A stretch of DNA of 64,000 bases, taken from positions 27,253,322 through 27,317,321 of the forward strand of contig NC_056032.1 in assembly GCF_004379255.2 (NCBI RefSeq), in the 5' to 3' direction. The stretch comes from Salvia splendens (taxonomy: Eukaryota > Streptophyta > Magnoliopsida > Lamiales > Lamiaceae). The stretch's first letter is position 1, and every line of letters starts with the position of its first letter. Below, in pieces: positions 24,460 to 35,236 of this stretch. The position numbers were made by a program, and so were the translations under genes. The notes under the pieces were generated by a model. The model did no database searches and had not been told where the DNA came from. It worked only from the letters and a program-made list of their open reading frames with translations.

Positions 24460-25069
24460 TGATGGGATACGAACTAAACAACTAAACCCTAATTGCGAGC
24501 CCAATAGCAGTGACGGCCCATCAGCCCAAAACCCAAGAAAGAGTATCAGTTCGGCACAACCAAAGAGTTCGGTCACAGCCTATAGCTCGGTAGTATCAGT
24601 TCGGCACAACCAAAGAGTTCGGTCATAGCCTATAGCTCGGTAAAAGCCGACCAATCGAGCTCAACTCTCAGATCGGCAAAAGCTGATCGGCAAAGTTCAG
24701 CAGTTCGGTCTCAGTATTCGACCGAACAAGGAGATAGTGGACCCATGCAGGATCTCCACGACCTCCATTACACCCACGATCTATTTAGTGGTATTAAGCA
24801 GTTATCAACCCCACTACCAGGGCTGCAAACCACGATCTTAGTTCGAATGTATAAATAGAACTTAGATCAGATAGACAGGGTTAAGCTCTCTAGATCCTGA
24901 ATCTTATAGCAAATCAGTATTGTAATCTGTAAGCGAGACCAAGCAATACAAATTTGCCCTCTCTTCTTCCCGTGGACGTAGATTTACCTCAGTAAATCGA
25001 ACCACGTAATTTTCCGTGTTGTGATCGTTTATTACTTGCATTTATTCCCATCAAAAATTCGCCACATCA
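24460..25069 (+). repeat. Tat 5' LTR
   Basis: 610 bp, TGATGGGATACG to GCCACATCA. It contains a 50-bp unit repeated twice (agtatcagttcggcacaacc at 24542 and 24592) and a TATA box, tataaata, at 24850-24857. Compared with the 3' LTR only one difference near the end is seen (cccatcaaa versus cccataaaa). Confidence 0.92.
24850..24857 (+). promoter_or_regulatory. TATA box of the Tat LTR
   Basis: TATAAATA about 220 bases before the LTR end, identical in the 3' LTR. It is the likely promoter of the gag-pol transcript. Confidence 0.65.
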
Positions 25070-25073
25070 TCAC

Positions 25074-25090
25074 TGGCGCCGTCTGTGGGA
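25074..25090 (+). other. Tat primer-binding site
   Basis: TGGCGCCGTCTGTGGGA begins four bases after the LTR. This wording is typical for Tat-type gypsy elements. I do not assign the tRNA with confidence. Confidence 0.8.
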
Positions 25091-25148
25091 ATCGACAGAA
25101 AACCAAAACTGTGATAAAAGCGAGTTTTTGATCCTCTTCCACCAAAAA

Positions 25149-27226
25149 ATGCATACCAGATCACATAATACCCATACTTCCGTCCGTGATGACCTTAGGA
25201 AGCTAGTCCAGCCCGTAGGTCTGGAAAACAGCCTCGGGAGAAATCTGCCTCCAGTTCTCACGGTGAAAGAACAAACCACTCAAAAAGTCATCGCACCGAG
25301 CCTCCCCAGCAGCTCGCTTTGAATGAGGCTGTCAAGTCGTTCTTGGCTGAGAAGCAGGATGAGTTCTTAACATTCCTGCAAAAGAGCCAGAAGCCGGAGA
25401 AGAAAACGGCGGATTCTCCCTCCCCCTCCAGACATGAAAGTCACTACCGCAGTAGTGTCGTATCTTCCAGGAGAAAGAATCCTCACCACCGATATGTTCC
25501 TTCTCCTCCTTGTTACCGAAATCACAGGAGAACTCCATCTCCACCGTACCGTAGAGATGTCGGATTCGCTATGTATGGAGCGCTGAAGACTCCATTTTCG
25601 GATGATATCACCAGAACTCCGTTGCCACAGAATTACCGAACTCCGTCAGTGACTTATGACGGGTTAGTGGATCCTCATGATTTCCTGGGACGCTATCAGT
25701 ATAATATGGCGAACCAAGGTCTCAATGAGGTTCATATGTGTAAGCTGTTTCCCGAGCTGCTCATCGGGAACGCAAGAAGGTGGTTTGATAGCCTCCCTCA
25801 AGGCAGCATTAGATCTTACAGAGATCTAATGGATGCTTTTCATAGGAGGTTCTTCCAGAAAGCGGAAACCCGAATCACTTCGGCTCAGCTGCTTTCTATA
25901 CGTCAAGGTCGCGATGAAAAGATTAGCGACTTCATGACAAGATTCCACAAGGAATGCCTACAAGTAGATGATCTCAATGATCTACTTGTCATTTCGGCAT
26001 TCCAAAATGGAATTCTGCCAGGAGCTCTCTACAGAAAGCTCGTTGAATGCAGTCCGCAAACAGCTCAAGAGATGTGGGACATTGCGGACCAGTTTTCTCG
26101 TGCTGATGAGGCAGACCGTCGAAAACGGTCTTTAGACAGCTCTTCCAGAGGAGACAAGAGGAAGCCCGATCATAGCGATCAGGGACATCCTCGCCGAACT
26201 CCTTTTGAAAGAATTCAAAGGGCACCGGTACAAGACAGATTGGGACCACGTCTCAATCCGGAGAAACCACCCGCTCAGTTCGTACCATTGAACAAGTCGA
26301 GAGCGGAAATTTTCGAACTGCATTCTGATATGTTCGAAAAACCAAAGTCGATGACGAAATCGGCCACGCGCCGAAGTCAGGATAAATATTGCTCCTTCCA
26401 TCAAGACCACGGTCACGATACCGAGGAGTGCCGAAATTTGGCAGCAGATATTGATGTTCTTGTGAAAGCAGGGACGTTAAAAAAATACCAAAGCAAGCCG
26501 CCGAAAAAGAATAAGAAACAGAGAAGTGCGAACTGCGCTCCTCAGGATCCTAAAAGGCAACAGGATCCCGAAGACGATGACGAGCCGCAATATGATGGAG
26601 TGATCCAGACTATTGACGCTCTCCCAGCCGGGAAGACTAAATCGTCTCTAAAATCAGAGCGCAGAGGCTTCAATCGAGAGGAGCCAACACATAAAAGGCT
26701 GAGGAAGGAGGAAGTAATTACATTTTCAGATGCAGATCCCGTCCCGGCCATTTCTCCTCATCAAGACGCTATTGTCATTCAAGCTGGAGTGGCAAACAAA
26801 CTGATCCACAGAGTGTTTGTGGATACAGGAGCGTCGGTTAGCATTCTTTTTAAAGAATGTTTTGATAAACTGGAAGTGGATCCAGCTCGGCTCAGTCCGG
26901 CCCCAATTCCTCTGAAAAGTTTCGCCCAGGAGGACACCCGCCCTGAAGGTATTATCAGCCTTCCGATTACGGTAGGAAGAGCGCCTACTAGCTCCAGTAC
27001 GGTGATCGAGTTTTTTGTGGTAAAAGCTCGATCCCCGTATAACATTATACTGGGAAGAGACTGGCTCAACACAGTTCGGGCCATTTGCTCTACTTATCAC
27101 CTCACAATCAAGATCCCCACTAAAGGAGGGATAGCAGTCATCCGAGGTGATCAAAAGAGAGCAAAAGAATGTCTGCAGATTGCGCTTAAAAGTGCCGAAC
27201 AATCAGATCGGCACCATCAAGCATAG
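25149..27226 (+). CDS. gag-pro: Tat gag-protease polyprotein (one early frameshift)
   Basis: The likely start is ATG 25149 (MHTRSHNTHTSVRDD); the frame then shifts near 25195-25202, after which one frame is open to TAG at 27224. The body has the retrotransposon gag domain (residues about 110-230 counted from 25319), with RWFDSLPQGSIRSYRDL and FMTRFHKECLQVDDL, then a Cys/His cluster CSFHQDHGHDTEEC of nucleocapsid type near 26390, an acidic and basic linker, and the aspartic protease site FVDTGASVSI (active Asp codon at 26822) with NIILGRDWL near the end. Gag forms the particle and the protease matures it. The terminal TAG is in the same frame as RT downstream, so readthrough or recent mutation is possible. 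Confidence 0.88.
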
Positions 27227-30200
27227 CAATCACAGCAGCCGGAGTCAGAGGCAGGCGAAATGAACGAAGTCACACCGAAGCCGAACTCACGACCAGTTCA
27301 GTTATACGAAGACGATCCATCCAGAACGGTCAAGATCGGTTTCGCGGGAACACCTCTACTCCGGGAAAAGACCATCCAGCTCCTCAAAGAGTACAAAGAT
27401 GTCTTTGCGTGGTCTCCGTTGGACATGACTGGAGTGTCTCCCGAGGTAATTACACATCGGTTAAATATTGATCCTTCAGTCCGGCCTATAAAACAGAAGC
27501 AAAGACTCTTTGCGGCAGAAAGAAATCAAGTCATCCATGACGAAGTCCGCCAATTACTGAAAGCGGATGTATTATTTGAAGTAAAATATCCTTCTTGGGT
27601 GGCCAATCCGGTGATGATCAAGAAAAAAGAAGGAGGATGGCGGATGTGCATAGATTTTACAGATCTAAATAAGCACTGTCCTAAAGATTGCTACCCCCCT
27701 TCCCAACATAGATAAAAAAGTAGAAGCTTTGATAGGCTTCGAAATTTTCTGTTTTCTTGATTTGTATAAAGGATACCACCAAGTTTTAATGGATGAGAAT
27801 GATGCTTCAAAAACGGCTTTCATTACTGACTTCGGTATTTTTGCTTATAAAAAGATGCCATTTGGTTTAAAGAATGCCGGAGCCACATATCAAAGGATGG
27901 TAGATAAGCTATTTCGGCACCTGATCGGAAAAGAGGTTGAAGTATATGTTGACGACATAGTTGTTAAAAGCAGAAGCACTTCGGAGTACGAAAACAATCT
28001 CAAATCCACTCTCGACGTGCTCAAAAAAGCCAACCTCAAACTCAATCCCCAAAAATGTACCTTTTTGGTAGATTCGGGAAAATTTCTGGGTTGTTGGGTT
28101 TCAAAGGAAGGACTCAAGGCAAATCCCCTAAAGGTTCAAGTTGTTCAGAACATGGCAATGCCGAAGTCCATACATGATGTGCAAAGGCTAACTGGATGTC
28201 TAGCCGCACTGAATAGATTCCTTTCCCAAGCAGCCGAAAAGCAAATGCCGTTCTTCAATGTTTTGAAGAAGGCACCAAAGTTTGAGTGGGGAGCCGAACA
28301 GAAAAAGGCTTTTGACGAACTCAAAAGTTATTTAACCGAACTTCCTACTCTCTCTGCTCCAACAGATGCCGAAGTGATATTCTTATATTTAGCAGCATCA
28401 GATCAAACCATTAGCGCGGTGCTTGTGCGAGAAGAAGGCCTAAAGCAGCGTCCTATCTACTTTACAAGCCGAGCATTAAGAGGTCCCGAAACAAGGTATC
28501 AACCTCTGGAAAAAATTGCTCTGGCATTAGTAAATGCAGCAAGGAGACTGCGGCCATATTTCTATGCTCACAAAGTATGCGTCTTAACCGATCTTCCACT
28601 TCGGCAAGTTTTGACTAAGCCAGAAGCATCAGGCAGAATTGCCAAGTGGGCCATAGAGTTGGGAGAACATTCAATAGAATATCTACCTCGGAAAGCCATC
28701 AAGGGACAAGCCTTGACAGATTTTCTTGTAGAGGCAAAGTTCGATCAGGCAATCCCTATTATTGCCGAACAGAAAAATCCTACCAATGACGAACTAACAC
28801 AGCCCCAGAAACCCGAAGTAGAGCCGCCGGACTGTTGGATTGGATTCGTGGATGGAGCTTCGAATAAGACAGGAAGTGGAGCTGGTATTCTACTTATCGC
28901 TCCCGACGGACACGAAGTAACTTATTCACTTCGGTTCTTATTCCCAACCACTAATAACGAAGCCGAATACGAAGCCCTTCTTGCCGGACTTCAGTTAGCG
29001 CAACATCTACTTGTCAAATCTCTCAAAATTCATTGTGATTCACAAGTCATAGTGAATCACATGCTGGGTACAAGTGAAGCCCGTGGTGAAAGGATGAAAA
29101 AATACTTGGACAAAGCGCAAAGTATTAGCCGAAATTTCTCTTATTTTCGGATAATCCACATTCCCAGAGCGGGAAATAGCCGAGCAGATACTTTAAGTAA
29201 GTTGGCCTCATATCCGAGCTCAAAGGTGGAGGAATTACCGCACAGAAGCATTGATGAAGCTGAAGTACACTCAGTAACCAGTTCACCAAACTGGATGACG
29301 CCAATATTAAAGTATCTAGATCAAGGACAACTGCCCGAGGATAAGAGAGAAGCAAGGAAAATCACATGCCGAGCACTTCGGTATGAACTTCATGAAGGAG
29401 TCCTATATAGAAAGTCCTACCTTCAACCGTTATTGCGATGTGTAGGACCAGAAGAGACGGATTACATCCTTAGAGAAGTTCATGAAGGATCTTGCGGTAG
29501 CCACATCGGAGCTAGAGCATTAGCTAAAAAAGTTCTGAGATGGGGATATTATTGGCCAACTTTGGTACAAGAAGCAGTACAGCTAGTTAAGAAATGTACG
29601 AAATGCCAAATCCATGCAAATATCCCAAGGACGCCGCAGACTGATCTATGTGCTATGCAAAGCCCTTGGCCTTTTATGCAATGGGGCATAGACATAGTAG
29701 GACCACTACCACAAGCTCCCCGGCAAATGAAATTCTTGATCGTTGCCGTGGATTACTTCACAAAGTGGGTGGAGGCTGAACCATTAGCTACGATAACGAG
29801 CTCAAAGGCATTAGATTTTGTCTGGAAGAACATAGTTTGCCGATTTGGCATACCCCATATCCTCATTTCGGATAATAGGACTCAGTTTACTGACAAAACA
29901 TTCAAGAATTGGTGCCAAGAGTTGAATATTCAACAGCGGTTCACTTCGGTCTCTCACCCACAAGCAAACGGACAAACGGAAGTAACAAACCGTATTTTGG
30001 TGAAAGGATTAAAAGCTCGGTTAGAACAAGCCAAAGGACAATGGGTAGAAAATCTTCCTCAAGTCCTATGGTCTTACCGAACTACACCAAAAACCTCCAA
30101 CGGTGAAACTCCGTACAGTCTAGTGTACGACACTGAAGCCGTAATTCCGGTTGAGATCGGCATACCCAGCCCCCGAACTCTTAATTTCTCAACAGAACTG

Positions 30201-30524
30201 AATGACGACGGACTGAGAGCCGAACTAGATCTTGCCGAAGAAAGAAGAGAATTGGCCTTCATAAAAGAAACCAAGTACAAGGAGCAAGTAACCCGGTATT
30301 ATAACCAAAGGGTGAAAAAGCTGCAGTTTCAAGTGGGAGATCTCGTATTGAGAAACAATGAAGTAAGCCGAGCAGAAAAGCTGGGCAAACTTGAACCCAC
30401 CTGGGAAGGTCCGTATCGGGTGTCAGAAGTCCTGGGAAAAGGGTCTTATAAATTAACCCACATGTCAGGAGAACAAGTACCCCGAACATGGCATATTTCC
30501 AACCTCAAGAAGTTCTATTTGTAA
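27227..30524 (+). CDS. pol: Tat pol: RT, RNase H, archaeal-type RNase H, integrase (one frameshift)
   Basis: RT has WRMCIDFTDLNKHCPKDCYP and the catalytic YVDD at 27945-27956. A run of Cs near 27697 carries one extra base that shifts the frame; from 27729 the frame is open to TAA at 30522. The first RNase H reads LYLAASDQTISAVLVREE and lacks the usual first Asp. A second RNase H of archaeal type follows: CWIGFVDGASNKTGSGAG, NNEAEYEALLAGL, HCDSQVIVNHMLG and ADTLSKLAS, with its acidic residues present. Integrase has a zinc finger ending KKCTKCQIH, the DDE core (WGIDIVGPLP, then SDNRTQF where DNGTQF is usual, then QANGQTEVTNR) and a C-terminal domain. Without the one-base shift it would be nearly intact. 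Confidence 0.92.
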
Positions 30525-30542
30525 GAGACAAGGTCCGGTCAG

Positions 30543-30725
30543 TCTTGTGTCTAGTTCGGTCCTAGGGTTATGTGCTTTCTTATTTTTATTGTTCTTGTGT
30601 CTAGTTCGGTCCTAGGGTTATGTGCTTTCTTATTTTTATTGTTCTTGTGTCTAGTTCGGTCCTAGGGTTATGTGCTTTCATATTTTTATTGTTCTTGTGT
30701 CCAGTTCGGTCCTAGGGTTATGTGC
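30543..30725 (+). repeat. 50-bp tandem repeat after Tat pol
   Basis: The unit containing ctagttcggtcctagggtta starts at 30551, 30601, 30651 and 30701, an exact 50-bp period with two or three base changes in the last copy. It is non-coding, 3' of pol. Confidence 0.92.
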
Positions 30726-30916
30726 GTTTTGTCTCTTATAAATGTTACTGAGGTATATTGTTCCTTAAAGGCTGATCCCCTTTTTTTGGATCATGTATTA
30801 AAGACAATTGTGAGTCCAAGCTTCTAAAGAAGATACAAGATTCCACAATTCAGCTTAAGAAACAAGCAATTCGTCTGAAACGAACTGCAATAAGCCGGAA
30901 ACCACTCCGGTTAACT

Positions 30917-31207
30917 AGGGAAAGTCCAATCCAAGCGATAAAACTCGCCAAATAAGGACACTAACTAAGTCCGGTCAAAGAAGAGTTTACTTCATAAGAC
31001 CGAGGACGAGTACAGGGAAAGTCCAATCCAAGCGATAAAACTCGCCAAATAAGGACACTAACTAAGTCCGGTCAAAGAAGAGTTTACTTCATAAGACCGA
31101 GGACGAGTACAGGGAAAGTCCAATCCAAGCGATAAAACTCGCTAAATAAGGACACTAACTCAGTCCGGTCAAAGAAGAGTTTACTTCATAAGACCGAGGA
31201 CGAGTAC
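30917..31207. repeat. 97-bp tandem repeat, three copies
   Basis: Units begin agggaaagtccaatccaagc at 30917, 31014 and 31111 and are nearly identical. They lie between pol and the antisense ORFs. Confidence 0.92.
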
Positions 31208-31346
31208 AATAAATGAAATAAAAAATCGCTGAACTGTAAATACGCAGTGATAGAAGCGAAAGGAAAAAATTTCATTTACTAAGTCTTGTTGGGCATACAA
31301 TTCCGCTGCCCTACGAGAATGCGTTACACCATTACAAAGGACTACT

Positions 31347-32235
31347 CTACTGTCTACGGTTGCTAAAGTTGAGCCACCTATCCAAAAAGTCCTCATGATG
31401 CTGAGTTCGGGCGTTCCGAGCAGTTGAAGAATCAGTAGGTGGACGAGATGCTCTGATCGACCTACCGCCTCTTCTCTGAGTCCGGGAAGTTCTAGCACCT
31501 CGGCGGCGAAGAGTCTCTTCACGAAGCATTCGCTGATCTTGCTCACTCATATTCACCACTCCTCTACGAACTTCAGGGCGTTCTTGTCTTGACGTTTCCG
31601 GTTGCTCCTGAGTCCGTTGCTGACTTGGAGTAGGTTCTTGTCTTGACGTTTCCGGTTGCTCCTGAGTCCGTTGCTGACTTGGAGTACGTTCTTGTCTTGA
31701 CGTTTCCGGTTGCTCCTGAGTCCGGTGCTGATTTGGAGTAGAAGTTTGAGTAAGTGGATCCGAGGTTTGAGTTGGAGCGTGTGCGTCTGTTAGCGGGAAA
31801 CGGCTAAGGAATCTCTCGATCGCGGGACGCCGGGAAAGAATGATGTCGTTCAGAGAAGCCAAGCGCCGCAATGATTTCACAACTTGTTGGCAAGCCGAGC
31901 TCTCCAGCACATTGTTCTTCCGGAGTACATGAAGCTTCTCCCACAGTTCATCAACTTGATTCTGAACTTCGGATATAGTCATTCCCCCGCGCCCGCTGAT
32001 GAAGTCTTCATATGCAGTCCTCTCAGCGATGGCAGTATTCAGCTCGGCCTCTAGATCTCTCCTTATGGACTCTAAGTCCTTATTGTTGGACTCCAGCTCC
32101 ACTAAACGAGCCAAGAGTTCATCATACTTCATCTGGTCATCTATAGCTTTTTTCTCAGCTTCATTTAAAGCCGAAGAGTATAGCCGCTTCCAGTGAAGTA
32201 CCTCCAGCTCCTTAGAGTAAAGAATACGAAGCAGC
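31347..32235 (-). CDS. Tat antisense ORF 2: coiled-coil protein with 18-residue repeats
   Basis: On the minus strand an open frame of 261 codons starts at ATG 32132 (MKYDELLARLVELESNN), and the same frame stays open upstream to about 32235, where a tag|ctgc junction looks like a splice acceptor, so an upstream exon is possible. The N-terminal 90 residues are heptad-like and charged, predicting a coiled coil. The middle has three copies of an 18-residue repeat built on QERTPSQQRTQEQPETSR, encoded by a 54-bp DNA repeat at 31580-31741. The C-terminus is Arg-rich. No enzyme motif is seen. It may be a terminal part of the neighbouring antisense gene or a separate gene. Confidence 0.55.
31580..31741 (-). 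repeat. 54-bp coding tandem repeat
   Basis: gttcttgtcttgacgtttcc recurs at 31580, 31634 and 31688. The period is a multiple of three, so the antisense reading frame is kept and 18 residues are repeated. Differences between copies are few. Confidence 0.9.
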
Positions 32236-32430
32236 TATGTCAGTTCGGCATTTCAGTTTACCGAGCAGGCAGTAAACCACAATAGGAGTAAAAGAGATTA
32301 AGAAAAGCTATAAAGAAGACACGAGTGTAGAAAGGAGAATTTTTTCATTCAAAGAAAAAATTTACACAAGGAGGGCTTCAAGGCCATTTTACAAATAGAA
32401 AGAAACTAAACTAAGAGAAGGGAGACGAAA

Positions 32431-34321
32431 TCATACTCCGCCAGTTTCGTCTCCGGCTTCTCTGTGGGTTTCAGCTTCTTTCTCCTTGTCTACCTCGGTC
32501 TCAGCCTCGGCCTCCCTACTCCCTCCCTCCTGCTCGGCGCCCCCATCGCCGGTCTGCTGATCCTCCTGCTCGGTCTCCCGGCCGGCCTCATTTTCCTGCT
32601 CACCCTCTTTGAAAATTGAAGCGGGTGAAACAGGCCCCAAGGAGGCAAAGATGGCCTCCATGTTCTCGTCACGATCAGCACGGCAATTACGGACTCGTTC
32701 AGCAGAAAGCAGGACCGATGAAGACGCAAGCTCCTCAAGGAGCGGCAGACTCTGGAGGCGCGCTGCAATCTCTCGGCCATACAGCGGCAAAACGACTTCG
32801 GGTTCCTGCTCAGCGTTATCGGTCATCAATTTCAGCAGATCGCCGATAAGGGCCGAAAATTGATTGCTCAAAAAGAGTTTCTCCGTGTAAACACGGAGAG
32901 CCTCCCCCTGAGCAACCACGGCAGCAGCCTCCCTCTGTTTCGACTGCTCTCTCTGGATGATGAGCTGGTTTTTGGCACGCTGGGCTTCATCCTGAGCCGA
33001 GATCCTAGCGGCCCTTGCCTCCTCAAAGTCTGCCCGAGCCTGTTCGGCCTGGTGACGAGCAGCATTCAAATTCCTCTGCATCTCATCATAATCGCTGGAC
33101 GCTTTAGAGAGTTCAACTGTGACGAGCTTGCAGAGCATATTGTTCCTCTGAAAATGGAAAAAGGAAAAAAGTCAACAGAGGGGCCACAAAAAATATAGGA
33201 AAGAAGCAAAACCAGAAAATCAAGAAGGAAATTCACCTCCACAAAGTCCTTTGGCCATAAAAAGGGCTCAGAGATATGTTCCGAAGTGGCAGCAACCGCT
33301 CCGGATCCACAACCCCCCAGGACAATGTCTCTCTGTGGCGCTTTTGGGGGTTTCTGAGTCTTCGCCTTCCCCTTTGCCGAAGTCGATTCCGGCTTTTTTG
33401 GATCCGAAGACTGACTCGAAGAGGTCTTCTGCCTCTTCGGATTCTTCTCGGCATCAGACGCCGAGCTGGTGGCTCTCTGTTTCTCCGGCTCCTTGGATTC
33501 GGAGGATTTGTGACCTAGCCTGCTTAGCATGTTCACTGCCAAAAAGCGAGAAAACAAAGTTAGTTTTCACCGCTAAAGCAGTAAAGCATAAAAAAGAAAT
33601 CCTCACCCTCAGTCTCTTCGTCCGAAGACGAGGAATCGAACACGAAGTCACCCTTGACGAGCTCAGATTCCGAATACTGTTTCCTAATCATGGGAATCTT
33701 ATTGAGCTCGCCCTCGAGCTCGTCCAACGGTTCTACCCGAGGATGAGGAATTACGGACTTCGGCCCTCTCCAGGAAAAGTCCGGAGCCGCTGTCCTATTG
33801 TAAAAAAAGAAACGATTTTGCCACTTCGGCCATTTGGTTTTACAGAATGCTCTGAAGGGCTGTAAAGGGATCAAGTAAAACCAGGATCCCTTTCTCTTAA
33901 ACTGAAAGAAATTAAGGATTGCCCTCAGAGACAGATCCTTTTCTAGTCTACGCAGCTCGGCAGCAAAGGCCGATAAGTGCCTCCAAGAATTTGGAGTCAC
34001 CTGACCTAAAGGAAGTTGAAAAAAATCAAGAAGCTCTACAAAGGCAGGGGGAAGAGGGAAACGAAGCCCGCATTCTAAGCAGGCTTCGTAAACGGTGGCA
34101 TAACCCTCCGGCGGCGAGTTAGCCCTATGAATGTCGTCGGGAATCACCACTAACCCCCCAGGAAGAAAATATTTTCCGTGTAAGGATATCACAGTATCCT
34201 TACTCAAAATGCTGTGGAAATATTCTACCGTCTTCTCCCCGGACCTTTTCCGGCCAGAAGACCCCTTACCCCCCTTCCTACCACTACCTGATTCAGAAAC
34301 AGTTTCAGAAGAAGAAGACAT
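32431..34321 (-). CDS. Tat antisense gene 1: three-exon gene with a plant 'gypsy-type transposase' domain
   Basis: Exons on the minus strand are 34321-33607, 33535-33237 and 33147-32431. Both introns are short (71 and 89 bp), begin GTGAGG and GTGAAT and end GGCAG and TTCAG. The phases fit: exon 1 has 715 bases, exon 2 has 299, exon 3 has 717 including the stop, giving 576 residues with no stop. Exon 1 encodes FPLPPAFVELLDFFQLPLGQ and NSWRHLSAFAAELRRLEK, the pattern of the domain called 'putative gypsy-type transposase' in plant proteins. Exon 2 is K/S-rich and may carry a nuclear signal. Exon 3 is a long coiled coil ending in an acidic tail. The start MSSSSETVSE is chosen; an in-frame ATG at 34459 is also possible. 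Antisense genes are known in some Tat elements; the role is unknown. Confidence 0.75.
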
Positions 34322-34610
34322 GATTCTTACTCTTTGATGGTCGAAAGTCTCTGAAGAAATTCTTGAAGAAGCGGAAGAAAATTTTACGAAAAAGAGAGAG
34401 AATGCAGAAGAAATAATCGCAAAAGTGTTCCAATGATGAAGAAAGGAAATATTTTTCAAATTCGTCGCACCGTTTCAAATCCCACTTTTTCTGGATTCTC
34501 TGGCCGGATTTGCTGTCGCATTTAATGCAGACACGTGCAGAGCACGTCCCCTGACGTCGGCCTCCCCCTTACACTTATCCAAAACGCCGAAGTGATTCAC
34601 TTCGCTTTTC

Positions 34611-34621
34611 GGGGGGGGTGG
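34611..34621 (+). other. Tat polypurine tract
   Basis: ggggggggtgg directly before the 3' LTR start at 34622, the primer for plus-strand DNA synthesis. Confidence 0.85.
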
Positions 34622-35231
34622 TGATGGGATACGAACTAAACAACTAAACCCTAATTGCGAGCCCAATAGCAGTGACGGCCCATCAGCCCAAAACCCAAGA
34701 AAGAGTATCAGTTCGGCACAACCAAAGAGTTCGGTCACAGCCTATAGCTCGGTAGTATCAGTTCGGCACAACCAAAGAGTTCGGTCATAGCCTATAGCTC
34801 GGTAAAAGCCGACCAATCGAGCTCAACTCTCAGATCGGCAAAAGCTGATCGGCAAAGTTCAGCAGTTCGGTCTCAGTATTCGACCGAACAAGGAGATAGT
34901 GGACCCATGCAGGATCTCCACGACCTCCATTACACCCACGATCTATTTAGTGGTATTAAGCAGTTATCAACCCCACTACCAGGGCTGCAAACCACGATCT
35001 TAGTTCGAATGTATAAATAGAACTTAGATCAGATAGACAGGGTTAAGCTCTCTAGATCCTGAATCTTATAGCAAATCAGTATTGTAATCTGTAAGCGAGA
35101 CCAAGCAATACAAATTTGCCCTCTCTTCTTCCCGTGGACGTAGATTTACCTCAGTAAATCGAACCACGTAATTTTCCGTGTTGTGATCGTTTATTACTTG
35201 CATTTATTCCCATAAAAAATTCGCCACATCA
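34622..35231 (+). repeat. Tat 3' LTR
   Basis: 610 bp, matching the 5' LTR with one visible difference. It ends CACATCA and is followed by the target duplication tcacc at 35232-35236. Confidence 0.92.
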
Positions 35232-35236
35232 TCACC

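Larger units (their letters stand above)
24460..35231 (+). mobile_element. Tat-lineage Ty3/gypsy retrotransposon, young
   Basis: 10,772 bp with 610-bp LTRs (24460-25069 and 34622-35231) that differ at one visible site, flanked by the 5-bp target duplication tcacc (24455-24459 and 35232-35236). It carries gag-pro and a pol with RT, RNase H, an extra archaeal-type RNase H and integrase; the extra RNase H defines the Tat clade. Downstream are tandem repeats and antisense genes. It inserted into the PPR fragment of copia-2, so it is the youngest layer there. Pol has an in-frame stop and a frameshift, so this copy probably needs a helper. Confidence 0.92.

Noticed and set aside
30543..31207. CRISPR-like spacing of repeats
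   Set aside because: The repeats are contiguous tandem units without spacers, and the context is a plant retrotransposon.
33233..33865. Plus-strand ORFs opposite the antisense exons
   Set aside because: No domain and no splice logic; they mirror the minus-strand coding exons, which have consistent phases and recognisable composition.
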